Shown here piece by piece: positions 1-8,343 of a stretch of 64,000 nucleotides of DNA. This DNA comes from Sphingomonas sp. 32-66-10 (lineage in GTDB: Bacteria; Pseudomonadota; Alphaproteobacteria; Sphingomonadales; Sphingomonadaceae): positions 62,001 to 126,000 of the forward strand of contig NCEF01000002.1 of the NCBI GenBank assembly GCA_002280565.1, read 5' to 3'. Below the pieces are notes generated by a model. It was not told where the DNA came from. It searched no databases and saw only the letters and a list, made by a program, of their open reading frames with translations. Both the position numbers and the translations under genes were made by a program. How positions within the stretch are numbered: position 1 is the first letter of the stretch; every line of letters begins with the position of its first letter.

Positions 1-2
1 AT

Positions 3-1124
3 GGCAAGCTGGCATGGCGCGCGCTGCACCCGGTGCTGCCGAGCAAGGACGAGTTCCCCTACACCATTCGCGTTCTGTCGGACATTACCGAGTCGAACGG
101 CTCGTCGTCGATGGCGACGGTGTGCGGCGGTTCGCTGTCGATGATGGACGCGGGCGTTCCGCTCAAGCGTCCGGTGTCGGGCATCGCCATGGGCCTGATC
201 CTGGAAGGCAAGGATTTCGCGATCCTGTCCGACATTCTGGGTGACGAGGATCACCTCGGCGACATGGACTTCAAGGTTGCCGGCACGTCCGAAGGCATCA
301 CCACGATGCAGATGGACATCAAGGTCGCCGGCATCACCGACGAGATCATGCGCGTCGCGCTGGCACAGGCCAAGGAAGGCCGCGCGCACATTCTGGGCGA
401 AATGGCCAAGGCGCTGGGCGAAACCCGCACCGAGCTGTCGGCGCATGCTCCGCGCATCGAGACGATGCAGATCGACAAGTCGAAGATCCGCGACGTCATC
501 GGCACCGGCGGCAAGGTGATCCGCGAGATCGTCGCGACCACCGGCGCCAAGGTCGACATCGACGACGAGGGTGTGATCAAGGTCAGCTCGTCCGACGTCA
601 GCCAGATCGAAGCCGCGATGAACTGGATCAAGGGCATCGTCGAAGAGGCCGAGGTCGGCAAGGTCTATAACGGCAAGGTCGTCAACCTCGTTGATTTCGG
701 GGCGTTCGTGAACTTCATGGGCGGCAAGGACGGTCTCGTCCATGTGTCCGAGATCAAGAACGAGCGCGTCGAGAAGGTCAGCGACGTCCTGAGCGAAGGC
801 CAGGAGGTCAAGGTCAAGGTGCTCGAGATCGACCAGCGCGGCAAGGTGCGCCTGTCGATGCGCGTCGTCGATCAGGAAACCGGCGAAGAGCTGGAAGACA
901 CCCGTCCGGCGCGCGAACCGCGTGAGCGCGGCGAGCGTGGTGAGCGCGAAGGCGGCCGTGGCGGCGATCGTCGTCGCGAGGGTGGCCGTGGTGGCGACCG
1001 CGATCGTGGCCCGCGCCGCGACCGTGGTGACCGCAACGATCGCCCGGCGCGTTCGGAATCGAAGGATGAGGGCGGCGAGAATATCGGCCTCCCCGCTTTC
1101 CTGACCGGCGGCAGCGACGACTGA
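3..1124 (+). CDS. pnp: Polyribonucleotide nucleotidyltransferase, C-terminal part (5' truncated by window)
   Basis: PNPase degrades RNA 3'-to-5' by phosphorolysis and is a degradosome partner. The visible 373 codons cover the end of the second RNase PH domain ([18 protein letters not shown] is typical), a KH domain with [10 protein letters not shown] near 480-600, and an S1 domain with NLVDFGAFV and DGLVHVSEI near 660-860. The tail is Arg/Gly/Asp-rich with repeated ERGER and GGRGGDR blocks, a common RNA- or partner-binding extension in alphaproteobacteria. The start lies upstream of the window. A strong intrinsic terminator follows, so pnp ends its transcript here. Confidence 0.97.
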   Translation, partial: GKLAWRALHPVLPSKDEFPYTIRVLSDITESNGSSSMATVCGGSLSMMDAGVPLKRPVSGIAMGLILEGKDFAILSDILGDEDHLGDMDFKVAGTSEGITTMQMDIKVAGITDEIMRVALAQAKEGRAHILGEMAKALGETRTELSAHAPRIETMQIDKSKIRDVIGTGGKVIREIVATTGAKVDIDDEGVIKVSSSDVSQIEAAMNWIKGIVEEAEVGKVYNGKVVNLVDFGAFVNFMGGKDGLVHVSEIKNERVEKVSDVLSEGQEVKVKVLEIDQRGKVRLSMRVVDQETGEELEDTRPAREPRERGERGEREGGRGGDRRREGGRGGDRDRGPRRDRGDRNDRPARSESKDEGGENIGLPAFLTGGSDD

Positions 1125-1150
1125 TCGTCTGTCGATCGCAAGAATGAAGA

Positions 1151-1180
1151 GGGCTCCGGGAAACCGGGGCCCTTTTTCTT
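1151..1180 (+). terminator. Rho-independent terminator of pnp
   Basis: A 9-bp stem (GGGCTCCGG with CCGGGGCCC, one G-U pair) closes a GAAA tetraloop and is followed at once by TTTTTCTT. It starts 27 nt after the pnp stop. Confidence 0.9.
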
Positions 1181-1248
1181 GGCGCACCGTTTGCCCGGTC
1201 CGACAACAGGCGATAGCGTAGGGCGTCCCGTTCCTCACGCTCAGGATT

Positions 1249-3081
1249 ATGCCTGTGACCTTGCGTCTTGCCCTTCCGCTCCTGCTCGCTGGCGCCGCCG
1301 CCCCCGCGCTGGTTGCGAATGCCGCGCCACAGGCGGCCACCCTCACCGCCGATACCCGGGCGGAGGACGCCCGGCTCAACGCGTTTCTCGATGCTGCGTT
1401 CGCCGCGAATGTCGCGCTAAGTCCGGAAAGCCAGACCGCGCTGGGCCTCAAAACCAATTACGACAAGCTCGACGACTATACCCGCGCCGATGGCGCCAAA
1501 CGTATGGCGACGGCCGAGGCGACGCTCACGGAAATGCGCGCGAAATTCGATCCGGCGAAGCTCGGACCACAGGCGCGGCTGAGTTATCGCCTGTTCGAAA
1601 CCCAGGTCGAACGGTCGCGCGCAGCCTACAAGTTCCGCGACTATGGCTTTCCGGTGTCGACCAATGGCAGCCCGGCGGGGCAGATCCCGGTATTCCTGAT
1701 CAACAATCACCGCATCGACAGTGTCGCCGATGCCCGCGCCTATATCGCGCGGATCGGGGAGGTCGAGCGCGTGATGCGCGAGGTCGCGGCGACGATGCGC
1801 GATCAGGCGGAGAAGGGTATCGTGCCGCCGAAGATGGTGTTCAAACCTGCGCGTGAGGACGCGCGCAAGGTCATCACCGGCGCGCCGTTCGGTCCCGGCG
1901 CGGACAGCACCTTGCTCGCCGATTTCCGCAAGAAGGTCGGCGCGCTCAACAGTGCCGATGCCGAGAAGGCCGCGCTGATCGCCGATGCAGAGAAAGCGCT
2001 GACCGGCCCGTTCAAGCGCGGCTTCGACACGCTGTTCGCGGTGCTCGACGAGATCGAGCCGAAATCCAAGGGCAATGACGGTGCATGGAGCCTGCCCAAT
2101 GGTGCGGCCTTTTATGCCAACCGGCTGGCGCAGAACACGACGACCGATCTGACCGCCGAGCAGATCCACCAGATCGGCCTAGATCAGGTCGCCGCGATCC
2201 GCCGGGAGATGGAGGCGGTCAAGATGCGGGTCGGCTATACGGGCAGCCTCGAAAGCTTTTTCGATGCGATCCGCACCGACCCCAAGTTCAAATATCCCGA
2301 CACCGATGCCGGCCGCGAGGCCTATCTGACCGAAGCGCGCGCGGTGGTCGCCAGGATGATGGAGGCAGCGCCACGCTGGTTCCACCGCCTGCCCAAGGCC
2401 AAGCTGGAGGTGCGCGCGGTCGAGAAATGGCGCGAGGGGACGGCGTCGGTCGCCTTTTACAACCGCCCTGCGCCCGATGGGTCGCGCCCCGGCATCTACT
2501 ACGTCAACCTCGCCAATATGGACCAGGTGCAGAAGATCCAGCTGGAGGGGATTGCGGTGCACGAAGGCGCGCCGGGGCATCATTTCCAGATCGCGCGCGC
2601 GATGGAGCTGGAGGGGCTGCCCAAGTTCCGCCGGTTCGGCGGGTACAGCGTCTATAGCGAGGGCTGGGGCCTCTATACCGAGCGGCTGGCGAAGGAGATG
2701 GGCGGCTATGCCGATCCCTATTCGGAATTCGGCATGCTCTCGCTCCAGATGTGGCGCGCGATCCGGCTGGTGACCGATACCGGGCTGCACGCGAAAAAGT
2801 GGAGCCGCGAACAGGCGATCGACTATTTCAAGGCGAACTCGTCGATCTCGGCCGCGGATATCGAGCGTGAGGTCAACCGCTACATCAACAATCCTGGGCA
2901 GGCGACGAGCTATATGATCGGCCAGCTCAAGATCGCCGAATTGCGCAAGAAGGCGGAAACCGCGCTGGGCGACCGGTTCGACATCCGCGATTTCCACGAG
3001 GTCGTGCTGGCGAACGGCGCGGTGCCGCTCAATGTGCTGGAGGAAGAGGTCGACCGCTACATCGCGAGCAACAAGGCATGA
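1249..3081 (+). CDS. DUF885 family protein, putative secreted metallohydrolase
   Basis: The 610-residue protein has a Sec-type signal (LRLALPLLLAGAAAPALVANA), so it is probably periplasmic. The DUF885 signature VHEGAPGHHFQ sits near residues 437-447, with H438, E439 and H444/H445 as likely metal ligands or catalytic residues; the family is widely annotated as peptidase-like but its substrates are mostly undefined. The ATG at 1249 is chosen because the signal peptide begins there. The stop overlaps the next gene's start (ATGA), suggesting translational coupling with the serine hydrolase downstream. Membership is clear, the exact reaction is not. Confidence 0.85.
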   Translation: MPVTLRLALPLLLAGAAAPALVANAAPQAATLTADTRAEDARLNAFLDAAFAANVALSPESQTALGLKTNYDKLDDYTRADGAKRMATAEATLTEMRAKFDPAKLGPQARLSYRLFETQVERSRAAYKFRDYGFPVSTNGSPAGQIPVFLINNHRIDSVADARAYIARIGEVERVMREVAATMRDQAEKGIVPPKMVFKPAREDARKVITGAPFGPGADSTLLADFRKKVGALNSADAEKAALIADAEKALTGPFKRGFDTLFAVLDEIEPKSKGNDGAWSLPNGAAFYANRLAQNTTTDLTAEQIHQIGLDQVAAIRREMEAVKMRVGYTGSLESFFDAIRTDPKFKYPDTDAGREAYLTEARAVVARMMEAAPRWFHRLPKAKLEVRAVEKWREGTASVAFYNRPAPDGSRPGIYYVNLANMDQVQKIQLEGIAVHEGAPGHHFQIARAMELEGLPKFRRFGGYSVYSEGWGLYTERLAKEMGGYADPYSEFGMLSLQMWRAIRLVTDTGLHAKKWSREQAIDYFKANSSISAADIEREVNRYINNPGQATSYMIGQLKIAELRKKAETALGDRFDIRDFHEVVLANGAVPLNVLEEEVDRYIASNKA

Positions 3082-4226
3082 GGGCGCCCGCCGTCGCGCT
3101 GGTCGCGGCTGCGACGCTGGCGGGCTGTGCGGCCACCGGCCCGGCCGAGGTGCGGGTCGTGTTCGATGCCAAGGGCGTGACGGCGGCGCGCGCCAGCGGC
3201 TTGGCGGATCGCGCCACCGGCCGTCGCGTCACCGCCGACGATCCCGTGCGAATCGCCAGCATCTCGAAGTTGGTGGTGGCGCTCGGCGTGATGCGCATGG
3301 TCGAGGCGGGGCAGCTCGACCTCGATCGCGACGTGTCGGAGATATTGGGATGGCAGGTGCGTAACCCGGCCTTTCCCGATGCGCCGGTAACGCTGCGCCA
3401 CTTGCTGTCGCACCAGTCGGGATTGATCGATCCGGACGAGTATCGCGTGCCGCTTGGCGCTTCGCTTGCCGATGTGATCGCGCAGCCCGCGCTGTGGGAC
3501 GCGCAGCATCGGCCGGGCAGCCACTTCCGCTATTCCAACGTCGCCTTTCCGGTGATCGCGAGCGTGAAGGAGAAGGCGGGCGGCGAGCGGTTCGACAGGC
3601 TGATGCAGCGCCATGTGCTCGCGCCGCTCAAGCTCGATGCCTGTTTCAACTGGTCGACCTGTTCGGACGCCAAGATCGCGCGGCATGTCGTGCTGTATCG
3701 CGCGAGCGGTGAGGTCGCGCTGGACGACCTCAAGGGCGAGCGGCCCGCTTGCCCGGTGATCGCCAAGCAAGGCTGCGACCTTGCCGGATATCGGCTGGGT
3801 GAGAATGGCGCGCTGTTTTCGCCCCAGGGCGGGCTGCGCGCGTCGATGCGCGACCTGGCGGTGATCGGCGCAATGCTGATCCGCAATGATGGGAGCTTCC
3901 TGACCCCCGCGTCGATCGCCGAGCTGGAGCGCGTTGCGTGGCGCTTTGACGGCGGCAATGGCGATACGAGCGGCGGCTTCTACTGCCAATATGGGCTGGC
4001 GGTGACGACCTTGCCGACCCAGCGGCAGGGTTGCGACGATCGCCTGTTCGACGATGGCCGCACGCGGATCGGCCATGCGGGGGAGGCTTATGGCCTGCGC
4101 TCGGGCCTGTGGATCGACCGCGCGGCGGGGAAGGGCGTCGCCTTTTTCGCCACCGCGACCCCGCCGGTGAGCAAGGGACGCTCGGCATTCAGCGTCGAGG
4201 AAGAGCGCTTGGCGAAGGGGAAATAG
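3078..4226 (+). CDS. Serine hydrolase, beta-lactamase (class C-like) fold lipoprotein
   Basis: A 382-residue protein with lipobox LAGC (lipidated Cys17), hence probably membrane-anchored. The penicillin-binding/class C motifs are present: SISK at 61-64 (nucleophile Ser61 and Lys64), YSN at 152-154, and HAG at 333-335 in the place of KTG. TLRHLLSHQSGL is typical of the esterase/D-aminopeptidase branch. Substrate cannot be read from sequence; peptidoglycan peptides or esters are the usual options. Translation is probably coupled to the upstream DUF885 gene by a 4-nt overlap. Confidence 0.87.
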   Translation: MRAPAVALVAAATLAGCAATGPAEVRVVFDAKGVTAARASGLADRATGRRVTADDPVRIASISKLVVALGVMRMVEAGQLDLDRDVSEILGWQVRNPAFPDAPVTLRHLLSHQSGLIDPDEYRVPLGASLADVIAQPALWDAQHRPGSHFRYSNVAFPVIASVKEKAGGERFDRLMQRHVLAPLKLDACFNWSTCSDAKIARHVVLYRASGEVALDDLKGERPACPVIAKQGCDLAGYRLGENGALFSPQGGLRASMRDLAVIGAMLIRNDGSFLTPASIAELERVAWRFDGGNGDTSGGFYCQYGLAVTTLPTQRQGCDDRLFDDGRTRIGHAGEAYGLRSGLWIDRAAGKGVAFFATATPPVSKGRSAFSVEEERLAKGK

Positions 4227-4227
4227 T

Positions 4228-4255
4228 GGGGGGCTTCTGTTGCCCGGTGCCCCCC
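4228..4255. terminator. GC-rich hairpin between convergent serine hydrolase and ssrA
   Basis: A 7-bp perfect stem, GGGGGGC with GCCCCCC, closes a 14-nt loop. It lies just after the hydrolase stop and beyond the 3' side of ssrA, so it could end both transcripts. No T-run follows on either strand, which lowers confidence. Confidence 0.5.
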
Positions 4256-4288
4256 GTACCGCTGGAATCCGCTTCTGTTGCCCGGTGC
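4233..4288. repeat. 18-bp perfect direct repeat pair at the 3' side of ssrA
   Basis: GCTTCTGTTGCCCGGTGC occurs at 4233-4250 and again at 4271-4288, 38 bp apart start to start. The first copy forms one side and the loop of the adjacent hairpin; the second lies at or near the 3' end of the tmRNA coding piece. Confidence 0.85.
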
Positions 4289-4569
4289 GGTCCAACCGCG
4301 CATTTTAGAGTAATCTTAGGCCGTTAAGCCGTGGGATTACGCCGCAATAGCGAGTGCTTCGTTATCGTTGGCACTTGTGAGTATGGGCCGTCACGGTGGT
4401 CCCATTCCGAACGAAAGAAACGCTTTTCAACACACGTCGATCCTGGTTCGGCCCCGTCAGAAACGGTGTCCAAGAACACCACCTTATGGTGGAGCCGCCG
4501 GGTACTGCCCCCGGGTCCGCTGCGTCTATTGCACGCCACAATTTATCGTCATAGCCGGGCGAACCCGGC
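4270..4569 (-). ncRNA. ssrA: Circularly permuted (two-piece) transfer-messenger RNA
   Basis: tmRNA rescues stalled ribosomes and tags the nascent chain for proteolysis. Reading the minus strand, the acceptor piece comes first and ends in CCACCA (3' end at 4487). A short intervening segment with a small hairpin (4465-4480) follows, then the coding piece begins GGGGCCGAACCAGGATCGAC at 4455. GGGGCCG pairs over seven positions with CGGCTCC of the acceptor end, one pair being G-U. The resume codon and tag reading frame run 4372-4337 and encode ANDNEALAIAA followed by TAA. This order is the known alphaproteobacterial permutation. Both outer ends are estimates: the 5' end from the promoter, the 3' end from structure. 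Small ORFs here are not genes. Confidence 0.93.
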
Positions 4570-4575
4570 CTGACC

Positions 4576-4604
4576 GATATAGGAAGCCGCAATCCGATTG
4601 AAAA
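4576..4604 (-). promoter_or_regulatory. Probable sigma-70 promoter of ssrA
   Basis: On the minus strand TTTTCA (4604-4599) is separated by exactly 17 nt from TATATC (4581-4576). The predicted start, about seven bases on, falls just before the acceptor-piece sequence. Confidence 0.6.
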
Positions 4605-4687
4605 GAGCGGGTTTCGGTGCCGAAATCTAACAAGAACGATGGGATTTGGCCTTCCCATCGCCATAAACCGCGCGCAAAGAACGTGCC

Positions 4688-5119
4688 ATGCTTACTCAGC
4701 GCTCTCGTTATGCCCTGCGCGCCATGTTGTTTCTGGCCAAGCAGCCCCGGGAAGGGGCGCCGACGCCGATGACGCGCATCGCCGCCGAAGCCAATGTACC
4801 GCGCAAGTTCCTCGAACTGATCCTTGCCGACCTGCGCGAAGCCGGGTTCATCCTGTCGACGCGCGGCAAGATGGGCGGCTATCGCCTGGCGCGCGCCAAC
4901 CACCTGATCTCGCTGGGAGAAATCATCCGCGTCATCGAAGGGCCGCTGGCGCTGGTGCCGTGCGTCAGCCGCACCGCATACCGCCCGTGCCTCGATTGCA
5001 AGGACGAGGCGAGCTGCGCCATCCGCCATGCCATGGCGCGCGTGCGGGATGAGACCGCGCGCATCCTCGACGGCACCAGCCTGGCGGATGCCACCGCCGA
5101 GGATTTGGTCGCGGCTTAG
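4688..5119 (+). CDS. Rrf2 family transcriptional regulator, probable Fe-S sensor
   Basis: 143 residues. The N-terminal winged helix is typical of IscR/RirA/NsrR relatives (QRSRYALRAMLFLA at the start; GGYRLAR wing near 63-69). Cysteines C92, C101, C104 and C110, with H114, lie where Rrf2 proteins bind a [2Fe-2S] or [4Fe-4S] cluster, so a redox, iron or Fe-S sensing role is likely. The four-Cys spacing differs from classical IscR (three Cys plus His). It stands alone between ssrA and mscL, and its target genes are not apparent nearby. Confidence 0.88.
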   Translation: MLTQRSRYALRAMLFLAKQPREGAPTPMTRIAAEANVPRKFLELILADLREAGFILSTRGKMGGYRLARANHLISLGEIIRVIEGPLALVPCVSRTAYRPCLDCKDEASCAIRHAMARVRDETARILDGTSLADATAEDLVAA

Positions 5120-5168
5120 TTTGATGGGCGCCTGACGGCGCGCTTCACCGGCCCGCTACCGTCGGCAC

Positions 5169-5627
5169 TTACGCCGCTTCGTTCCGCTTCTTCAGCTCGT
5201 CGCGAATCTCGCGCAGCAGCACCACATCGGCCGGATCGGCCGCAGGTTCGGCGGTGCCCTCGGCCTTTTCCTTTTCCATCCGCGCCAGCAGCTTGTTGAC
5301 CGAGCGGACCAGCAGGAAGACGATGAAGGCCAGGATCAGGAAGTTGATCGCCACGGTGATGAACTGGCCAAAGCCGAACAGCGGCACGCCCGCTTCCTTG
5401 AGCGCGGCATAGTTGGACGGAGAGCCGGTATAGCTCGCGGGGATTTCACCCAGCCGGATGAAGTAGCTCGAGAAATCGAACCCGCCGAAAATCCATCCGA
5501 CCACTGGCATGATGATATCGTCGGTCAGCGATTTGGTGATGGTCCCGAACGCTGCGCCAATGATGACCCCGACGGCGAGGTCGAGCACGTTGCCGCGGGC
5601 GATGAAGGTCCGGAATTCCTTGAGCAT
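5169..5627 (-). CDS. mscL: Large-conductance mechanosensitive channel MscL
   Basis: MscL opens under membrane tension to release solutes during hypo-osmotic shock. The protein begins MLKEFRTFIARGNVLDLAVG, with the conserved first transmembrane helix (AVGVIIGAAFGTITKSL), a second one (FITVAINFLILAFIVFLLV) and a charged C-terminal bundle. Length 152 residues is normal for the family. The start at 5627 is preferred over one nine codons upstream because AGGGAGAG lies at proper spacing before it and the homologous N-terminus begins MLKEF. Confidence 0.95.
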   Translation of the reverse strand: MLKEFRTFIARGNVLDLAVGVIIGAAFGTITKSLTDDIIMPVVGWIFGGFDFSSYFIRLGEIPASYTGSPSNYAALKEAGVPLFGFGQFITVAINFLILAFIVFLLVRSVNKLLARMEKEKAEGTAEPAADPADVVLLREIRDELKKRNEAA

Positions 5628-5769
5628 AAGCTCTCCCTTGTGATTGCCCATCAACGCTATCGAAGGCGGGCACGCGGGGCAAATTTCCGGTTTCCATTGC
5701 GCAGCGGGCAGCCGGTCCCTAGATTTGCGGTGTCGTATGGATGCGACACACTATGAGGGACTCATCGCG

Positions 5770-6354
5770 ATGAAGCTTCGTCTGGTTGCCGCGCTGGTTG
5801 CAGCGGCCATGCTGTCTGCCTGCGGGCTCAACAGCGTTCCGACCGCCGAGGAAAATGCGAAGGCGAAATGGGCGGAGGTGCAGAATCAGTATCAGCGCCG
5901 CGCCGATCTGATTCCCAACCTTGTTCAGACGGTGAAGGCCGCCGGTGCGCAGGAAAAGGCGGTTCTGGTCGAAGTGACGCAGGCGCGTGCCGCCGCGACG
6001 CAGGTGCGCGTCAGCGATGCCGACCTGACCGATCCCGCCAAGCTCGCTGCCTATGACCGCGTCCAGGCGGGCGTGACCTTGTCGCTCCAGCGGCTGCAGG
6101 AGGCCTATCCGGAACTGCGCAGTCAGGCCAATTACGCAACGCTGATGACCCAGCTGGAGGGTACGGAGAACCGCATCGGCATCGCCCGGCGCGATTATAA
6201 CGAGGCGGTGCAGAGCTATAACACCACCATCCGCACCTTCCCCGACGCGATCGGCGCCAAGATCTTCTATGGCGCCAAGCCAATGGCGCCGTTCCAGGCG
6301 ACCACCCCGGGCGCCGACACCGCGCCGAAGGTGGATTTCGGGAACGGCAACTGA
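5770..6354 (+). CDS. lemA: LemA family lipoprotein
   Basis: A 194-residue protein with lipobox LSAC (Cys18-19 region) followed by the all-helical LemA domain: QYQRRADLIPNLVQTVKAAG near 38-57 and IGIARRDYNEAVQSYNTTIR near 137-156. LemA proteins are membrane-anchored helical-bundle proteins of uncertain function that are repeatedly encoded beside TPM-domain proteins, as here. The ATG at 5770 has GAGGGA upstream; the longer upstream reading frame lacks a signal peptide. First gene of a five-gene overlapping operon. Confidence 0.93.
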   Translation: MKLRLVAALVAAAMLSACGLNSVPTAEENAKAKWAEVQNQYQRRADLIPNLVQTVKAAGAQEKAVLVEVTQARAAATQVRVSDADLTDPAKLAAYDRVQAGVTLSLQRLQEAYPELRSQANYATLMTQLEGTENRIGIARRDYNEAVQSYNTTIRTFPDAIGAKIFYGAKPMAPFQATTPGADTAPKVDFGNGN

Positions 6355-6860
6355 TCGCGCTGCGCCTCCTGCCGTTCCTGCTCCTCGCCGGGTGCGGGAC
6401 GGCAGGGACCGGGCCGGCGGCGGAGGCGTCGCCAACCCTGCCCAAACTGACGGGACGGGTGGTCGATAACGCCGATCTGTTACCGCCGGACAAGGAGGCG
6501 CTGCTCGAGCGGGCGCTGCTGAAAACCGAGCAAGCGACGCGGAGTCAGTTCGTCGTTGTCACGCTGCCCTCGCTCAATGGCCGCAAGATCGAGGAGGTCG
6601 GGTTGGAGCTGGGCCGTACGTGGAAGATCGGCCGGTTCGACATTGACGACGGCGTGATGCTGATCGTCGCGCCGACCGAGCGGCAGGTGCGCATCGAAGT
6701 CGGCTACGGTCTGGAAGGCGTGCTGCGCGACGAGGAGGCGAAGGCGATTATCACCGACACCATCATTCCGCGTATCCGTTCGGGGAACATGCCCGGAGCG
6801 ATCTTGGCCGGAAGTGCCGCGATCATCCGTGAAATCAACGTACCGGGAGCAACGCCATGA
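6351..6860 (+). CDS. TPM-domain lipoprotein, probable non-AUG start
   Basis: The frame upstream of the first GTG (6459) encodes LRLLPFLLLAGCG, a lipoprotein signal with lipobox LAGC, then LPKLTGRVVDNADLLPP. The next gene's protein contains the same FPKLTGRVVDSADLL segment after its signal, so homology begins before 6459 and that GTG is too late. No ATG, GTG or TTG fits; the CTG at 6351, which overlaps the lemA stop (CTGA), is the best candidate. TPM domains (YgcG/Psb32 family) are periplasmic or lumenal; proposed roles include phosphatase activity and photosystem II repair. About 169 residues, without the glycine tail of its paralogue. Confidence 0.72.
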   Translation: MIALRLLPFLLLAGCGTAGTGPAAEASPTLPKLTGRVVDNADLLPPDKEALLERALLKTEQATRSQFVVVTLPSLNGRKIEEVGLELGRTWKIGRFDIDDGVMLIVAPTERQVRIEVGYGLEGVLRDEEAKAIITDTIIPRIRSGNMPGAILAGSAAIIREINVPGATP

Positions 6861-7669
6861 GGTTCGTGCATCTGGTTCTGGCGCTGCTGCTTGCCGCGTT
6901 CGCCGGGCAAGCAGCGTCGGCGCAGACTTTTCCTAAGCTCACCGGGCGGGTGGTCGATAGCGCCGACCTGCTGAGCCCAGCGCAGGAGGCGGAGCTGTCC
7001 GCGATGTCGGAGGCGACCGAGAAAGCGACCGGGCGCCAGCTCGTGGTCGCGACTGTGCCGGACCTTCAGGGCTATCCGATCGAGGATTTCGGCTACAAGC
7101 TCGGTCGCGCGTGGCAGATCGGACAGAAGGATGCTGACAACGGCATCATCCTGCTGGTCGCGCCCAATGAGCGCAAGGTGCGGATCGAGGTCGGCTATGG
7201 CCTGGAGCCGATCATGACCGACGCGCTGTCGGGGATGATCATCCGCGACACGATCATCCCGCGCTTCAAGGACAAGGACATGCCCGGCGGGATCATGGCG
7301 GGCGCCGCCGCGATCAACGAACAACTGAAACTCCCGCTTGAAGCGGCCGAGGCGCGGGCCAAGCAACTGCTCGACAGCGGCAAGGCGCGCAAGAAGGACG
7401 GCGCAGGGGTATTCGTGCTGATCTTCTGGATCGTGATCCTGCTGATGGTCGTGTTGCCGATCGTCATCGGCGCGGCACGCGGTAAGAAGTACCGCCGGGG
7501 CAGCGCGCCGGTGGTGATCTGGGGTCCCGGCTGGGGTGGCGGCGGTGGATCGTCCTGGGGCGGCGGTGGCGGCTCCTGGGGTGGAGGCGGTGGCGGCTTT
7601 GGCGGCGGCGGGGGCTTCTCCGGCGGCGGCGGGTCGTTCGGCGGCGGCGGCGCATCGGGGGGATGGTGA
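6857..7669 (+). CDS. TPM-domain membrane protein with glycine-rich tail (YgcG type)
   Basis: A 270-residue protein: Sec signal (LVLALLLAAFAGQAASA), TPM domain about 28-160 with ADNGIILLVAPNERKVRIEVG, one transmembrane helix near 182-205 (VFVLIFWIVILLMVVLPIVIG), then a cytoplasmic tail of about 45 residues that is nearly all Gly, Ser and Trp. This is the classic YgcG architecture. It starts by ATGA overlap with the preceding TPM gene, to which its domain is clearly paralogous. Function is unknown; association with LemA is conserved across bacteria. Confidence 0.9.
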   Translation: MRFVHLVLALLLAAFAGQAASAQTFPKLTGRVVDSADLLSPAQEAELSAMSEATEKATGRQLVVATVPDLQGYPIEDFGYKLGRAWQIGQKDADNGIILLVAPNERKVRIEVGYGLEPIMTDALSGMIIRDTIIPRFKDKDMPGGIMAGAAAINEQLKLPLEAAEARAKQLLDSGKARKKDGAGVFVLIFWIVILLMVVLPIVIGAARGKKYRRGSAPVVIWGPGWGGGGGSSWGGGGGSWGGGGGGFGGGGGFSGGGGSFGGGGASGGW

Positions 7670-8343
7670 TGGCACGGCGATTTACAGCTGAAGAACATGC
7701 CCGCGTCACCGCGGCGGTGGCAGCGGCAGAACGCGGCACCGATGGTGAGATCGTGACGATCGTCACCGACTGGTCGGATCATTATCACGACGTCTCGCTC
7801 TATTATGCCGGCGCGGCGATGCTCGCGGCTTTGGGGCTGTTCGCCTTCTTCCCCGACCTGCTCGACGCCAAGCTGGCGTTGTTCACCGGCGGCTGGGGCG
7901 AGGCGGAGCGGCATCTTCAGCTCGCGCTGCTGGTGGTGGTGCAGGCGGTGACCTTCCTCGCAGTCCGCTTCGGGTTCGAGGCGCTGCCGGGGCGCGGGGT
8001 GCTGATCCCCGGCGCGGTGCGCGGACGGCGGGTGCGGCGGCGCGCGGTGCAGTTCTTCAAGGCGAGCGCCGAGAAACGCACCGCCGAGCGCGTCGGCGTG
8101 CTGCTCTATGTCAGCCTGGCCGAACATCGCGCCGAAATCATCGCCGATGAGGCGATTCTGGCCAAGGTCGAGGACGGCGTGTGGGGCGAGGCGATGGTGG
8201 CGCTGGTCGACAAGGTGCGCGCAGGCGATCCGGCCGGCGGCATGGCAGATGCGGTGACCCGGATCGGTGCGGTGCTGACGACGCACTTCCCCAAGACGGC
8301 TGGCGACGCGAACGAATTGCCCGACCGGCTGATCGAATTGTGA
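7669..8343 (+). CDS. TPM-domain membrane protein (third of the cluster)
   Basis: About 224 residues, without a signal peptide. The N-terminal part (FTAEEHARVTAAVAAAERGTDGEIV) begins a TPM-like domain. Two hydrophobic segments (AGAAMLAALGLFAFF and LALLVVVQAVTFLAVRF) follow near 50-100, then AEKRTAERVGVLLYVSLAEH. The ATG at 7669 is chosen over one at 7663 because the GGGGGG run upstream is better spaced; both overlap the previous stop. It resembles the small membrane TPM protein often found as third partner of lemA-ygcG loci. Its stop overlaps the Nudix start. Confidence 0.82.
   Translation: MARRFTAEEHARVTAAVAAAERGTDGEIVTIVTDWSDHYHDVSLYYAGAAMLAALGLFAFFPDLLDAKLALFTGGWGEAERHLQLALLVVVQAVTFLAVRFGFEALPGRGVLIPGAVRGRRVRRRAVQFFKASAEKRTAERVGVLLYVSLAEHRAEIIADEAILAKVEDGVWGEAMVALVDKVRAGDPAGGMADAVTRIGAVLTTHFPKTAGDANELPDRLIEL

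Noticed and set aside
1191-1219. TTGCCC-N17-TAGCGT promoter before the DUF885 gene
   Set aside because: The -10 matches poorly and chance matches are common; not reported as a feature.
4324-4664. Several short open frames on both strands
   Set aside because: They overlap the tmRNA gene, whose structure and tag frame explain the sequence.
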